DNA of 64,000 nucleotides from an uncultured Candidatus Melainabacteria bacterium (GTDB taxonomy: Bacteria; Cyanobacteriota; Vampirovibrionia; Gastranaerophilales; Gastranaerophilaceae): assembly GCA_934726055.1 (NCBI GenBank), contig CAKVCZ010000011.1:18159-82158 (forward strand). The letters are read 5' to 3'. The stretch's first letter is position 1. Every line of letters begins with the position of its first letter. This document shows positions 34,288-43,404 of this stretch, piece after piece. Below the pieces are notes generated by a model, which searched no databases, had not been told where the DNA came from, and saw only the letters and a program-made list of their open reading frames with translations. A program made the translations under genes and the position numbers.

Positions 34288-35736
34288 CTATCTGCCTAAT
34301 TGAGATAATATTTCTAGTACGTTACTTGCCGTACTAAATACACGTGAATTTGCGTTGATTGAACGTTGCGCAATAATCATATTTGATAATTCACGAGCCA
34401 AGTCAACGTTTGATGATTCCAAACCACCTGTTTGAATGTTACCTGTACCCATTTGACCTGCAATTGTGTAAGTAATCTTACCTGAGTCAGGACCTGCTTG
34501 CCATAAGTTATCTGCTAATGCAACCAAACCTGATTCGTTAGTTACAGTTGCAATTTGCATTACCAAACTTTCTTCAGAACACAATAATGGGTTAATTTGA
34601 ACTGCTGAAGGTAAACCACCTGCTTGCTGAGTTGTACCATTAATGTATACACCTGTTGATGTTACATATTGGAATTGGAAAGTATTTGAATCATCCAAAT
34701 ATACTGTTAATTTATCACCGTTATCGTATGTGGCAATAATTGTACCGTCAGCACCTGTTGACCAGTTTGATAATGATGTCATATTACTTGGTGAAGTTGT
34801 TGGGTTAACTTCAACCGTATAACTTAAAACATTTGATTGAGATTCAACACCGTTTGATACTTTATAAAAGCCCATTACACTGGCAACGTTTGTTGTTGAA
34901 TTGTCTTTAATTTCTAATACAGGGTTTGATGCAGGAGAGTTATCATCTGTAACCTTCCAAGTTATGGTACCATCAGCTCTAGCTGTATCAATAGCCACAG
35001 TAGGAATATTTGTAATCGACGGTACTGCATGAGTACATTGATATGCTATTTCATCATTAATTAGTTTTTGCAAACCTGCAGTATTACCATAAAAATCTTT
35101 AACAGTTGTATTCAACATAGATTCAGTAACATCTACACTAACATCTACTGTTTCATTATTACTGTTTGTAACTTTCATTGATAATTTACCTGCAATAACA
35201 GAACCATTATTTAATTCACTCATATTTCTGTCTGCTAAATCAACATCACCGTTTTTATTTACAGAGAATGATTGTGGAACTCTAATTGCAACTGTTGAAG
35301 ATTCTTCAGATTTTAACGAATCAGAACCCAAAACTTTCAAACCTGTTGCAGTACAAAGGTTACCTGCAGCATCAAGTACAAAACCGCCATCACGAGTTAA
35401 GAAAATATTTCCACTTGGGTCAATTACTGTGTAATAACCTTGACCTGAAATCATTTGGTCAGCAGAACGACCTGTTGATAGATAAGAACCTGTTTCAAAG
35501 TTTCTTGTAATTGCTGCCAACTGAACACCTAAACCGATTTGTTTTGGGTTTGTACCACCGGCAGTAGCTGATGGAGCATTACCTGATGTTAATGTGTTTG
35601 AAAACAGTGTAGAAAATCTTGCATCAGCAGCCTTAAATGCAGTCGTATTTAAGTTTGCAACGTTATTTGATACAACGTTGATTTGTTGCTGAGCAGTATT
35701 CAAACCTGTCATTGATGTAAATAATGCTTGTGACAT
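34288..35736 (-). CDS. flgE: Flagellar hook protein FlgE
   Basis: Subunit of the flexible hook joining flagellar basal body and filament; 482 residues. The N-terminal rod/hook signature SMTGLNTAQQQINVVSNNVAN and the matching C-terminal segment NVDLARELSNMIIAQRSINANSR form the D0/D1 coiled coil. The middle (about 150-370) is a variable Thr/Asn-rich surface domain. It is the last gene of the fliJ-fliK-flgD-flgE run. FlgG-type rod proteins are shorter, so FlgE is the best call. Confidence 0.93.
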   Translation of the reverse strand: MSQALFTSMTGLNTAQQQINVVSNNVANLNTTAFKAADARFSTLFSNTLTSGNAPSATAGGTNPKQIGLGVQLAAITRNFETGSYLSTGRSADQMISGQGYYTVIDPSGNIFLTRDGGFVLDAAGNLCTATGLKVLGSDSLKSEESSTVAIRVPQSFSVNKNGDVDLADRNMSELNNGSVIAGKLSMKVTNSNNETVDVSVDVTESMLNTTVKDFYGNTAGLQKLINDEIAYQCTHAVPSITNIPTVAIDTARADGTITWKVTDDNSPASNPVLEIKDNSTTNVASVMGFYKVSNGVESQSNVLSYTVEVNPTTSPSNMTSLSNWSTGADGTIIATYDNGDKLTVYLDDSNTFQFQYVTSTGVYINGTTQQAGGLPSAVQINPLLCSEESLVMQIATVTNESGLVALADNLWQAGPDSGKITYTIAGQMGTGNIQTGGLESSNVDLARELSNMIIAQRSINANSRVFSTASNVLEILSQLGR

Positions 35737-35835
35737 GTATCCTCCTCTATGTCTTTTATTAATTAAATATTATTTTTCTGATTTTGTCCTCATATTATTG
35801 AGGGATTTTTCCAAGTCTTGTAGCTTTTTTAGCAA

Positions 35836-36321
35836 TTAATTTGTTCTGATAGATTGAACATAACCAATCGGATAGTTCTTACCATCAACGGTAATCATAC
35901 TTTCTCCGCCTTCAAATGAAGCTTCAGATACAACACCTTCAACTTTTTTATAAGTTGTAATACCTTCTTCGTTAGTTTCTGGAATATTAAGCGTAACACC
36001 TTTACCTACAAGAGATAGCGTTTGAGTTATTGATGCATTTGTTGCAATTGTATCGTTCATCTGAGATAATTGATCAGCAACCGCACCAAAGCTTTTATTT
36101 AAGTTATTCATTGATTCAAGTGATGAATACTGTGCCATTTGAGCCAACCATTGTGAGTTATCCGTAGGTTCTGTCGGATCTTGACTTTCCATTTGCTTTA
36201 ACATCAGTTTCAAAAACATATTTGAATCTGTTACATCGTTTGTTGTTGTTCTTTCTTTTTTAGCATCTGCAAGTGCTGTATTTGTTTTCATTGTCGCAAT
36301 TTGCGATGAAATGCTTGTCAT
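35836..36321 (-). CDS. flgD: Flagellar hook assembly protein FlgD
   Basis: Hook-capping scaffold, 161 residues. The N-terminal NMFLKLMLKQMESQDPTEPTDNSQWLAQMAQYSSLE block (read in parts, about 34-70) is the conserved FlgD signature. The C-terminal half (about 100-160) with GYVQSI is short, and the full Ig/tudor-like domain of larger FlgD proteins is absent or reduced. Confidence 0.92.
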   Translation of the reverse strand: MTSISSQIATMKTNTALADAKKERTTTNDVTDSNMFLKLMLKQMESQDPTEPTDNSQWLAQMAQYSSLESMNNLNKSFGAVADQLSQMNDTIATNASITQTLSLVGKGVTLNIPETNEEGITTYKKVEGVVSEASFEGGESMITVDGKNYPIGYVQSIRTN

Positions 36322-36362
36322 TTTGTACCTACCTCTCCATATACACTATATTTCGTTTTTAT

Positions 36363-38843
36363 CTATACTTTATATTTAACGTTTCCTATATTAACTGTTT
36401 TTTCCATCTGCGATGGTTGTGTTAGAGCTGAATCATCTTCAATTTCCTCTGTTGCTCCCACATTTGACTGCATAAATTCATATTCTGAACGTTTTTCTTT
36501 ATTTGTATCTTGCGAATCTTTTGAATTTCCGCCTTTGTTATTTGAATCAAATTGATTATCTTCATTGTTTCGGAACATATTATTGTTACTGTCAGAAGAA
36601 CGTCCTGCTTCCGCAACTTTTACATTCAAATTATTAACAGAAACACCTTGTGATTGAAGTGTTGACTTTAATCCGTCAAGATTTTTGTCTAATAATTCTT
36701 TTGCTTGAGCACTTTCTGCAAAAATTTGTGCAGATAATCCGTTTTCACCTTTTGCTATTTCAATTGTTAATTTACCTAAGCTTTCAGGAGTTAGGCCTAT
36801 AACCATTCTTTGCATACCTTTTGCACTATTTACTGCAAATTTTGCTCTAATTTGATCTATTATATCTACATCCTGAAGGTCGTTTGTCTGTGGTGTTTTC
36901 TGTGCTGTTTGAGTCTGTGTTGCTTGATTTATCGTTTGTTTAAAATCAACTTTTTCTACTGTTTGCTCACCCGCGGCACTATCAACAGATTCTTGTAAAA
37001 TATTTCGCATCAACATTTCTTGAGAAGTTTCACCACTGAAATTCGCACCTGTTTCTTGTTTTGGAGTATCTACTTCAGTAATTTTACCTTCCATAGCTTT
37101 CAATGTTTTTGTTGTCAATCCAGCTTTATTCATTGTTTCGTTTGCTTTTGCAACTTTTTCTTCATTATTATTTACAGGATTTGTTACAACTTTTACGTTT
37201 TCTTCTACCTGAATTTTTACATTTTCAACTTTTTCTTCTACGATTTTTTCTTTTGCATCAGGAACTTTTTTATCTGTTTTTGATGAGATAAATTCAATAC
37301 CTTTTACATCATCTTTTATTTGCATTGTTTCATCTGCTTTTACATTTGTTTTTGCAAATTCATCTAATTTTTTATTATCCTGAACTTTTGATTTATTCGC
37401 ATTTTCCAAAGTTTCGAAAGAATTTTCTTCTTTAGCCATTTTTATTTGATTATTCAATTCTTGAACATCATCTTTTGTTTTTTGCAATTTATCAGCCGAA
37501 AGTTCAATCTTTTCATTTGTTTTTATATCAGGTTCTTGTTTTGTAAACACAACATTTTCAACATTAGATTTTACTTCTTGTTGAACAGATTTAATTGATA
37601 CGGATTCGACTTTTTCTATATTACTATCATTTGAATTGTCTTTTATATCGTTTTTGTTTTCTAATTTAATATCATCCGCTTTTAAATCTTTTTTTGTATC
37701 TTCAGTTGATACTTTTTCATAGTTTGTTTCTATTTTTTTATCAACTTTTACGTCATTCAATTCAACTTTTTTATCTGATAGTTTTTCTTCAGTTTTGTTC
37801 AAATTTACATCAACAACATTTTGAACTAAAACATTGTCATCTGCGGCTTTTTCTGCTAAAACTAAATTACCGCTTTCTAAATTAGCTTTATCTGTTTTTA
37901 CATCTTCAATTCTTAAATCTGCAAGCTTTAAAGAATCTTCTTTTTTTACTTGTGTATCTCTGTCATTTAATACTACATCTTTTATATCAGATTTATTTTC
38001 AACCTCTTTATCCATTGCTAAATCAGATTTATACATTGATGATATAACTTCGTCTTTTGCAACCACCGTATCTTTTATTGCATCTTCGACAATTTTCATA
38101 TCAACAGGATTATCTTTCACTTCTGTTGCTTGAACTTTACCAAAAAGAGTAGATACAGATTTTAAATCTATACCTGATTTTATAGCATCAGCAGGAAGCT
38201 CTACATCCAAAACTTCCTCTGTTTGAATATTTGGAATCTTTGCATCAACATTGGCTATTGAATCTGTTAATGTGTTTATATCTGCAACATTTGATACTTC
38301 AGTGAACAATGATGCCGTTAGCGGAATATCCATTTCGAGAGTATTCGCTTCCAATTCAATTTGTGGTATATTCAAATCTTGAATTTTTACATCATTTTCT
38401 ATCAAATTAACTTTGTTATCAGAAGTATTATCTACTGTTTTTACAGAATTAATTTCATTTTCATTATTTTTAATATTGACATTTTTATCTTCTGTTTTTG
38501 TATTTTTATAGTTTTCTTTTGAATCATAAGATACAGAAGATTTCTTTTCATCAATGTTTTTGTTCACGTTGCTGCTTGAATTATTACTTGCAGTGCTATT
38601 TTTTACATTGCCGGTATTTGTATTATTGTTTGCAGACACATTTTTATTGCTGTTTTTGTTATTTCCTGTATTGCCAAAAGATTTATTTTCTTTTGTATAT
38701 GTTTTATTTGCACTATCAAGAAAACTGCCAAAATTATTCAAATCGTACGAAGATTTGTCTTTGGACGTTGATAATTGAGATTGACTCATCATATTATCTA
38801 AAACATTTTTTGTATTAAAAGCTAAATCCAGTTGTTGTGTCAT
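36363..38843 (-). CDS. fliK: Flagellar hook-length control protein FliK-like
   Basis: An 826-residue protein. The C-terminal domain (about 670-755) matches the FliK/Flg_hook core: MVIGLTPESLGKLTIEIAKG, then AKELLDKNLDGLKSTLQSQGV. The remaining about 650 residues are of low complexity, very rich in Lys, Asp, Glu, Asn and Val, with no stable fold visible. This fits the molecular-ruler role of FliK, where the length of the disordered secreted part sets the hook length. At 826 residues it is roughly twice the length of the enterobacterial protein. Confidence 0.85.
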   Translation of the reverse strand: MTQQLDLAFNTKNVLDNMMSQSQLSTSKDKSSYDLNNFGSFLDSANKTYTKENKSFGNTGNNKNSNKNVSANNNTNTGNVKNSTASNNSSSNVNKNIDEKKSSVSYDSKENYKNTKTEDKNVNIKNNENEINSVKTVDNTSDNKVNLIENDVKIQDLNIPQIELEANTLEMDIPLTASLFTEVSNVADINTLTDSIANVDAKIPNIQTEEVLDVELPADAIKSGIDLKSVSTLFGKVQATEVKDNPVDMKIVEDAIKDTVVAKDEVISSMYKSDLAMDKEVENKSDIKDVVLNDRDTQVKKEDSLKLADLRIEDVKTDKANLESGNLVLAEKAADDNVLVQNVVDVNLNKTEEKLSDKKVELNDVKVDKKIETNYEKVSTEDTKKDLKADDIKLENKNDIKDNSNDSNIEKVESVSIKSVQQEVKSNVENVVFTKQEPDIKTNEKIELSADKLQKTKDDVQELNNQIKMAKEENSFETLENANKSKVQDNKKLDEFAKTNVKADETMQIKDDVKGIEFISSKTDKKVPDAKEKIVEEKVENVKIQVEENVKVVTNPVNNNEEKVAKANETMNKAGLTTKTLKAMEGKITEVDTPKQETGANFSGETSQEMLMRNILQESVDSAAGEQTVEKVDFKQTINQATQTQTAQKTPQTNDLQDVDIIDQIRAKFAVNSAKGMQRMVIGLTPESLGKLTIEIAKGENGLSAQIFAESAQAKELLDKNLDGLKSTLQSQGVSVNNLNVKVAEAGRSSDSNNNMFRNNEDNQFDSNNKGGNSKDSQDTNKEKRSEYEFMQSNVGATEEIEDDSALTQPSQMEKTVNIGNVKYKV

Positions 38844-38865
38844 TTTACCTCTTTATGCCCTGTGT

Positions 38866-39318
38866 CTATGCTGTTTGAAACTTATATCTTGCTGTTATAA
38901 TATCGTCAATTTCTTCAGCTTCTTTCTTTTCGATTGCCTTATAGAACTTTTGAGATTGAGTTTCTTTTAATTTTTCAAGAACTTTTACCTCTTTTAAAGC
39001 TTCATTAACCTCACTTTGCTTTTCTCTTAGAACTTTTTTTGTATTTTCAATTAAAAATTTTTGATTTTTGATTTTTTGCTCTATATCAACAAGGTAATTG
39101 TTATAACCTGCGATATCCGCAACATTTATGTAATCATTAGAATTGGAAATACCTTCAAGTTCCACATTGTAGTTAACAGTTTTTTCTTCTAAGGTTTTAA
39201 GTTCATTTTCGTAATCATTCAAAAGTTTTAGAACCTTTGCCATTTCTAATCGTTTATCTTCAAGTGCCTTTTCTCTTATTTCGAGCACAGGTTGAAGTCT
39301 GAATGAATACTTTTTCAA
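38866..39318 (-). CDS. fliJ: Flagellar export protein FliJ
   Basis: A 150-residue, almost wholly coiled-coil protein of the flagellar type III export ATPase complex. The N-terminus MKKYSFRLQPVLEIREKALEDK has the family F-x-LQ-x-vL-x-x-R pattern. The start is TTG, with GAGG eight bases upstream. It heads the fliJ-fliK-flgD-flgE run; fliI, normally just before it, is not here. Confidence 0.85.
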   Translation of the reverse strand: MKKYSFRLQPVLEIREKALEDKRLEMAKVLKLLNDYENELKTLEEKTVNYNVELEGISNSNDYINVADIAGYNNYLVDIEQKIKNQKFLIENTKKVLREKQSEVNEALKEVKVLEKLKETQSQKFYKAIEKKEAEEIDDIITARYKFQTA

Positions 39319-39416
39319 AATTTACCTCTTTACCCAAGCAGATTTCCACATCTACTACGCTACTAGGATACAATATTTATATCGTTTTGAGTATCCATTA
39401 AACGGTTGATATACAC

Positions 39417-39448
39417 AAAAAAAAATCGACCGTAAGATCGATTTTTTT
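39417..39448 (-). terminator. Strong terminator upstream of fliJ
   Basis: The stem AAAAAATCGA/TCGATTTTTT with an eight-base loop gives a U-run of about ten on the minus strand. It also has seven T on the plus strand. No gene ends here on either strand, so it probably closes the small transcript beginning near 39600. Confidence 0.75.
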
Positions 39449-39601
39449 AAATTTAATTAAAGTTTTAAAAATACATTTAACCTTTTGCGTTAATTTTCAC
39501 ATAACTGTTCCTTGCGACAATATGCCTCATTACTTAACCTTATAAATACACGCATTCCTCAACTTTCTGATGAACGTAACTTACAGTATTTCTTTCAAAA
39601 G
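39418..39601 (-). ncRNA. Predicted small RNA of about 185 bases
   Basis: The unit runs from a promoter (39608-39636) to a strong terminator (39417-39448) on the minus strand. The only ORF with a GAGG nearby has 21 codons and poor spacing. It is not recognised as 6S, tmRNA, SRP or RNase P RNA. The rest of the 520-base gap 39319-39838 holds this unit, two terminators for the DHH gene, and AT-rich sequence without genes. The alternative is an attenuated leader for the fliJ operon. Confidence 0.4.
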
Positions 39602-39607
39602 ATTAAC

Positions 39608-39636
39608 TTTATATTCTTTGCATTTAAAGCTTGCAA
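39608..39636 (-). promoter_or_regulatory. Promoter of the predicted small RNA
   Basis: TTGCAA (39631-39636) and TATAAA (rc of 39608-39613) are spaced by exactly 17 bases on the minus strand. Confidence 0.5.
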
Positions 39637-39747
39637 GAATTTTACAATACCTTTAAATACACACCTACAATATATATAAGTATATTTTTTTAAAAGTATT
39701 GTTTTTTTATGAAAGACTATTTACATTTTGTTACATTCCTCATAAAA

Positions 39748-39778
39748 AGCCTTAATCCATTAAGATAGGATTAAGGCT
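39748..39778 (-). terminator. Second terminator after the DHH gene
   Basis: An 11-bp perfect stem AGCCTTAATCC/GGATTAAGGCT followed by TTTTT on the minus strand. Confidence 0.7.
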
Positions 39779-39787
39779 CTTACACAC

Positions 39788-39818
39788 AAAAAGACGAGTA
39801 CATTGCACTCGCCTTTTT
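39788..39818 (-). terminator. First terminator after the DHH gene
   Basis: A 12-position stem with one mismatch (39788-39799 with 39807-39818), flanked by A5 and T5, just beyond the DHH gene stop. Confidence 0.65.
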
Positions 39819-39838
39819 ACTTTAATAATTAGGGATTA

Positions 39839-42403
39839 TTAAGCTACTTCTGAAAAATGTCTTCTTTTTGTTTTACCTGCTTTATGTCTTTTACTGCTTT
39901 TTGAATGTTTTTGTACATTTGTATTGTCATCAGCTTTTGCTGCAGGTTTGTTACCTCTTTTGTTTGTTTTTTCAGGAAGAACTTGGTGTTTTCTGATTTC
40001 TTTTACAACATCTGTAATGATTTCTGAAGTAGTTCTGCCTTTTTGTCCATCTTCAGCAAGTGCAATTTCAATTTTTTTGCACATACCGGCTCTATCACCT
40101 TCAGGAATATTCGTATCTTTCATTATTTCGTAGTTTTTAGTTAAATCTTCAAAGATTTTAGCATTGTCATTAACTACTTCACCATCTATTTTTACAACTA
40201 ACGGAGTATCAATAGTCACACCCGGTAAATCTACTCTACCGCCTGATGCACCGCCATGACCGCCGCCTCCAAACAAGTTTGCTAACAATTCAGCATGATT
40301 GCTTAATGCTGAAGATCTGAAAGATAATCTTAATCCGTTTTGTTTTGCTACATCAGAATTTTCTGTAATAAAGTTTTCTTTCTTATCTTGAATTACCAAT
40401 ATTGCAATTCTATCTGCATCATAAGGTCCAGTATAAGTTAAAGTAGCTTTATCACTCAATGAATTTGCTTTTTGACCTGCACCTACCTTTTGCGAAACTT
40501 GAGACGGATCTGTTTTTAATGCACCTAAAACTTCTGAATATTTAAAACCATTTTGAATATCTAACAACGTAATTTCAGGATCTAATTTTAATGATTCATT
40601 GAATACGTCATACATTTGGTCATAATCAACTTCAATTAAACCAAGTCCTAATTCAGGAACCATTTTACGACCTTCAAGTGCATAAGTTAACATCTTATCA
40701 CGAGGTGAAATTTTGCCATCTACGCTATCTGTGCTGATTGCTCTATCCGGAACATCATACGCAATATTTTCACGTAACCATTTTTTATCAACTGTTTTAT
40801 CACTTGTTGATAATTGATTCATCAACCAAGTTGACATGCCTTCAGGGAAGAAGTTTGGTCGTTGTTGAACTGGTAATGCTGAGTGATGTGGTAACAAGTT
40901 TGCAGTTCTTGTAAATGAACCTGTATCAGTTGATGTACCTGTAATTACACTTGCAACAAAATTCTTAGCAGCTTGACCGCCTTTTTCAAACATCTTGCCT
41001 AATATACCTGCCTTATCAGCTAATATTGTAACCAATTGAGTTGCAGCAGGAACAGAATCACAAACTAATGCCAATCCGTTTTTGTGAATATTATTCATAT
41101 CCAAACCTGTAACATCTTTTGCATTTTGCCACTCTGTTAGTCTGTGCGGATGATGATCTATATAAATTTGCTTTTTACTGTTTTGAATATAATCTTTGAA
41201 TGCACCTGAAAATCTTGTTGGAGTAGGTATATCCATTGTCATTACTAAATCATATTGTTTCTTTGCTTTGCCTTCTAGAGGATTTGCATCAAATAAATTT
41301 TCAGGATTTTTTAATTCTGCTAAATCACGTTCCAAAACTTTTGATTGTTCTTTTGCTGTTGGAGTATTTATTGCACGCAACGTTTCCAAATTCTTTTCTA
41401 ATATTTCAATTTTTTCAGTGTTATAAGGTCTTTTTACAGCCTCGATGCCAGGCATTTTATCTCTGAATAGCCCAGGAATCTTGTCATCAATAGCACAATC
41501 AACCTCTCTATCAGGATATGCAAATTTTATTGCTTCTTTCATTCCAACAACAGAACCGATTGTATCACCATCAGGTTTGCAGTGTCCTAAAATCAAGATT
41601 CTTTTATTTTCAGGATTTTGAATCTCTTTTGTAATATTATCTATTACTGTTTTTATTTCTCTTACTCGACCTAGACCATTTTCTTGACCTTCTACATCAA
41701 AAATTCTTTCTAAAACTTGTTTAGGTGTTTTTTCAGGTTGGTAAACCATCACTGTTTTTGAAATGTTTGGATCTTCAGAATTTAATAAGCCATTAAATAC
41801 ATCTGTTGCCTTTTGAGCTTCTTCCGGATTTTTACCGACATATTTTAACGCAGCTCTTAAACCAATTGTAGATGCACCCTTTGATGTACCTGCGATTACG
41901 TTTGCCAATTCAAAACGATAATCACTTGACTTTCCTTGAATCAACGGCATTACTTGCTCTGCCATTTCATCAGGAACTTGACCGACTTCACCAAATTTTG
42001 GATGTACTAACGCTATTGCTTTACCTTTTTTACTTTTCGTAACTACGGCTCTTAAAGAATCTCCGTCTTTCCAATTGCTATCAGCTAATCTAACAACTGA
42101 ATCATCCTTTGCCATAGCACTTGCACCTTCTGTGCCTAATTGATGTTTTGCTACACCTCTTACTCTAAATTGAATAGCCGGAGCATCAACATTCGCTTTT
42201 GTTTCCATCGGATTACTCAATTTGCCGGTAAACATTACTTGTAATGCATTACCTTGTTTTTTCATCGAAATAACTTTTTCATCAGCCTTTTGCGTAAAAG
42301 ATACACTATCCGGCTGATAAGTTAATTTTGGACCAATCGTTCTTTGAACCTGCATTTGCGGTTTTGTCTGTACTGACAAGTTCTCGATTTTTCCGATTTT
42401 CAT
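39839..42403 (-). CDS. Large DHH/DHHA1 family phosphoesterase
   Basis: An 854-residue protein. The phosphoesterase core begins near residue 268: GHCKPDGDTIGS (metal-binding aspartates), MDIPTP (about 390-395), YIDHHPH (DHH at 416-418), TGTSTDTGSF, and a C-terminal DHHA1 domain with FGGGGHGGASGG (about 710-722). Relatives such as NrnA and GdpP hydrolyse nanoRNA, pAp or cyclic dinucleotides. The first about 265 residues match no family I recognise, apart from the SVSF-type start (residues 33-36). The tail is basic (KSSKRHKAGKTKRRH). Substrate unknown; GGAGG lies upstream of the ATG. Confidence 0.82.
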   Translation of the reverse strand: MKIGKIENLSVQTKPQMQVQRTIGPKLTYQPDSVSFTQKADEKVISMKKQGNALQVMFTGKLSNPMETKANVDAPAIQFRVRGVAKHQLGTEGASAMAKDDSVVRLADSNWKDGDSLRAVVTKSKKGKAIALVHPKFGEVGQVPDEMAEQVMPLIQGKSSDYRFELANVIAGTSKGASTIGLRAALKYVGKNPEEAQKATDVFNGLLNSEDPNISKTVMVYQPEKTPKQVLERIFDVEGQENGLGRVREIKTVIDNITKEIQNPENKRILILGHCKPDGDTIGSVVGMKEAIKFAYPDREVDCAIDDKIPGLFRDKMPGIEAVKRPYNTEKIEILEKNLETLRAINTPTAKEQSKVLERDLAELKNPENLFDANPLEGKAKKQYDLVMTMDIPTPTRFSGAFKDYIQNSKKQIYIDHHPHRLTEWQNAKDVTGLDMNNIHKNGLALVCDSVPAATQLVTILADKAGILGKMFEKGGQAAKNFVASVITGTSTDTGSFTRTANLLPHHSALPVQQRPNFFPEGMSTWLMNQLSTSDKTVDKKWLRENIAYDVPDRAISTDSVDGKISPRDKMLTYALEGRKMVPELGLGLIEVDYDQMYDVFNESLKLDPEITLLDIQNGFKYSEVLGALKTDPSQVSQKVGAGQKANSLSDKATLTYTGPYDADRIAILVIQDKKENFITENSDVAKQNGLRLSFRSSALSNHAELLANLFGGGGHGGASGGRVDLPGVTIDTPLVVKIDGEVVNDNAKIFEDLTKNYEIMKDTNIPEGDRAGMCKKIEIALAEDGQKGRTTSEIITDVVKEIRKHQVLPEKTNKRGNKPAAKADDNTNVQKHSKSSKRHKAGKTKRRHFSEVA

Positions 42404-42546
42404 TTCTTATTAACCTCCAAAATATTTACAAAAACAAAAATACATTCATTTTTATAAATCTAAAAATAAACACCTACACATATACCATGTATGCACATAA
42501 AAATTTTTGCTACTTATTTTTTTTATTTGCTATTTTTTGTAACAAT

Positions 42547-42575
42547 TTGTAATATTTATTTTTTTATGTTATAAT
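42547..42575 (+). promoter_or_regulatory. Promoter of the SigF-like sigma gene
   Basis: TTGTAA (42547-42552) and a perfect TATAAT (42570-42575) are spaced by 17 bases, 28 bases before the ATG. Confidence 0.6.
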
Positions 42576-42603
42576 ATATTTATATATTATAGAGTTTGAG
42601 GTT

Positions 42604-43404
42604 ATGTTGACAATTTCCGAAGATACATTAAATCAAGTCCACGATTGGCTTATAGAGTATAAACGAGTAAAGGATGAGAAAACTAAAAAACAGTTACAGA
42701 ATTTAATCGTTATGGCAGCCATGCCTCTTGTCAGAAAAATTGCACATTCTCTTGCAAGACGCTCAACCGACCCAGTTGATGACTTGATACAAGTAGGTTC
42801 TGTCGGATTGATTAAAGCTATCGAATTTTTTGACCCTAACATAAGTACAAAATTTAAAACTTACGCAAGTTATTTAATTACAGGCGAAATTCGACATTAC
42901 TTGAGAGATAAAGCTTCTATGATTAAAGCTCCAAGAGAAATTCAAGAACTTGCTTTCAGAATTAATACAGTTATAAAACAACTCGCTGATACAGGTATTG
43001 AATCACCTTCTAACGAACAAATTGCGGAAGTTATGTCTTTGCCTGTTCATAAAATTAATGATGTCATTGAAGTTGACAGAAGAAAAAGCACAATTTCATT
43101 AGATCAAACTATTTCTAACAGTGAAGATGAGTGTTTTTCTCTTGCCGATAAAATTCCGGCAGGGGATTATCAGGAATTCATAAATGCTTATGAAGAAAAA
43201 ATTATGCTTTCTAATGCAATTGCCGAATTACCTCAAGAATTAAGGACTATTGTGGAACTTAATTATTATGAAGATTTAAATCAACGCGAAATAGCACTAA
43301 GACTTGGCATTTCTCAAATGCAAGTTTCAAGAAAACTAAAAAGAGCTTTATCTGAAATTCACAATATTATTACGAATAATAACCTTAACGAAAGTGATGA
43401 ATAA
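42604..43404 (+). CDS. Group 3 sigma factor, SigB/SigF/FliA type
   Basis: Alternative sigma-70 factor of 266 residues without region 1. Region 2 is VDDLIQVGSVGLIKAIEFFDP and FKTYASYLITGEIRHYLRD; region 3 follows KAPREIQEL; region 4 has LNQREIALRLGISQMQVSRKLKRAL. This pattern matches SigB/SigF-type factors. In Synechocystis SigF is needed for pilin expression and motility, and here the gene overlaps the prepilin peptidase gene by one base (TAATG), which points to the same kind of role. A FliA-like role in flagellar expression is the alternative. Confidence 0.87.
   Translation: MLTISEDTLNQVHDWLIEYKRVKDEKTKKQLQNLIVMAAMPLVRKIAHSLARRSTDPVDDLIQVGSVGLIKAIEFFDPNISTKFKTYASYLITGEIRHYLRDKASMIKAPREIQELAFRINTVIKQLADTGIESPSNEQIAEVMSLPVHKINDVIEVDRRKSTISLDQTISNSEDECFSLADKIPAGDYQEFINAYEEKIMLSNAIAELPQELRTIVELNYYEDLNQREIALRLGISQMQVSRKLKRALSEIHNIITNNNLNESDE

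Noticed and set aside
37020..38818. Several plus-strand open frames opposite fliK
   Set aside because: They are Phe/Leu/Tyr-rich mirror images of the Lys/Glu/Asn-rich FliK coding strand, with no ribosome binding sites.
39418..39601. 6S RNA or another standard housekeeping RNA
   Set aside because: The length suits 6S RNA, but the ends do not pair into a long closing stem and no tmRNA, SRP or RNase P signature is present.
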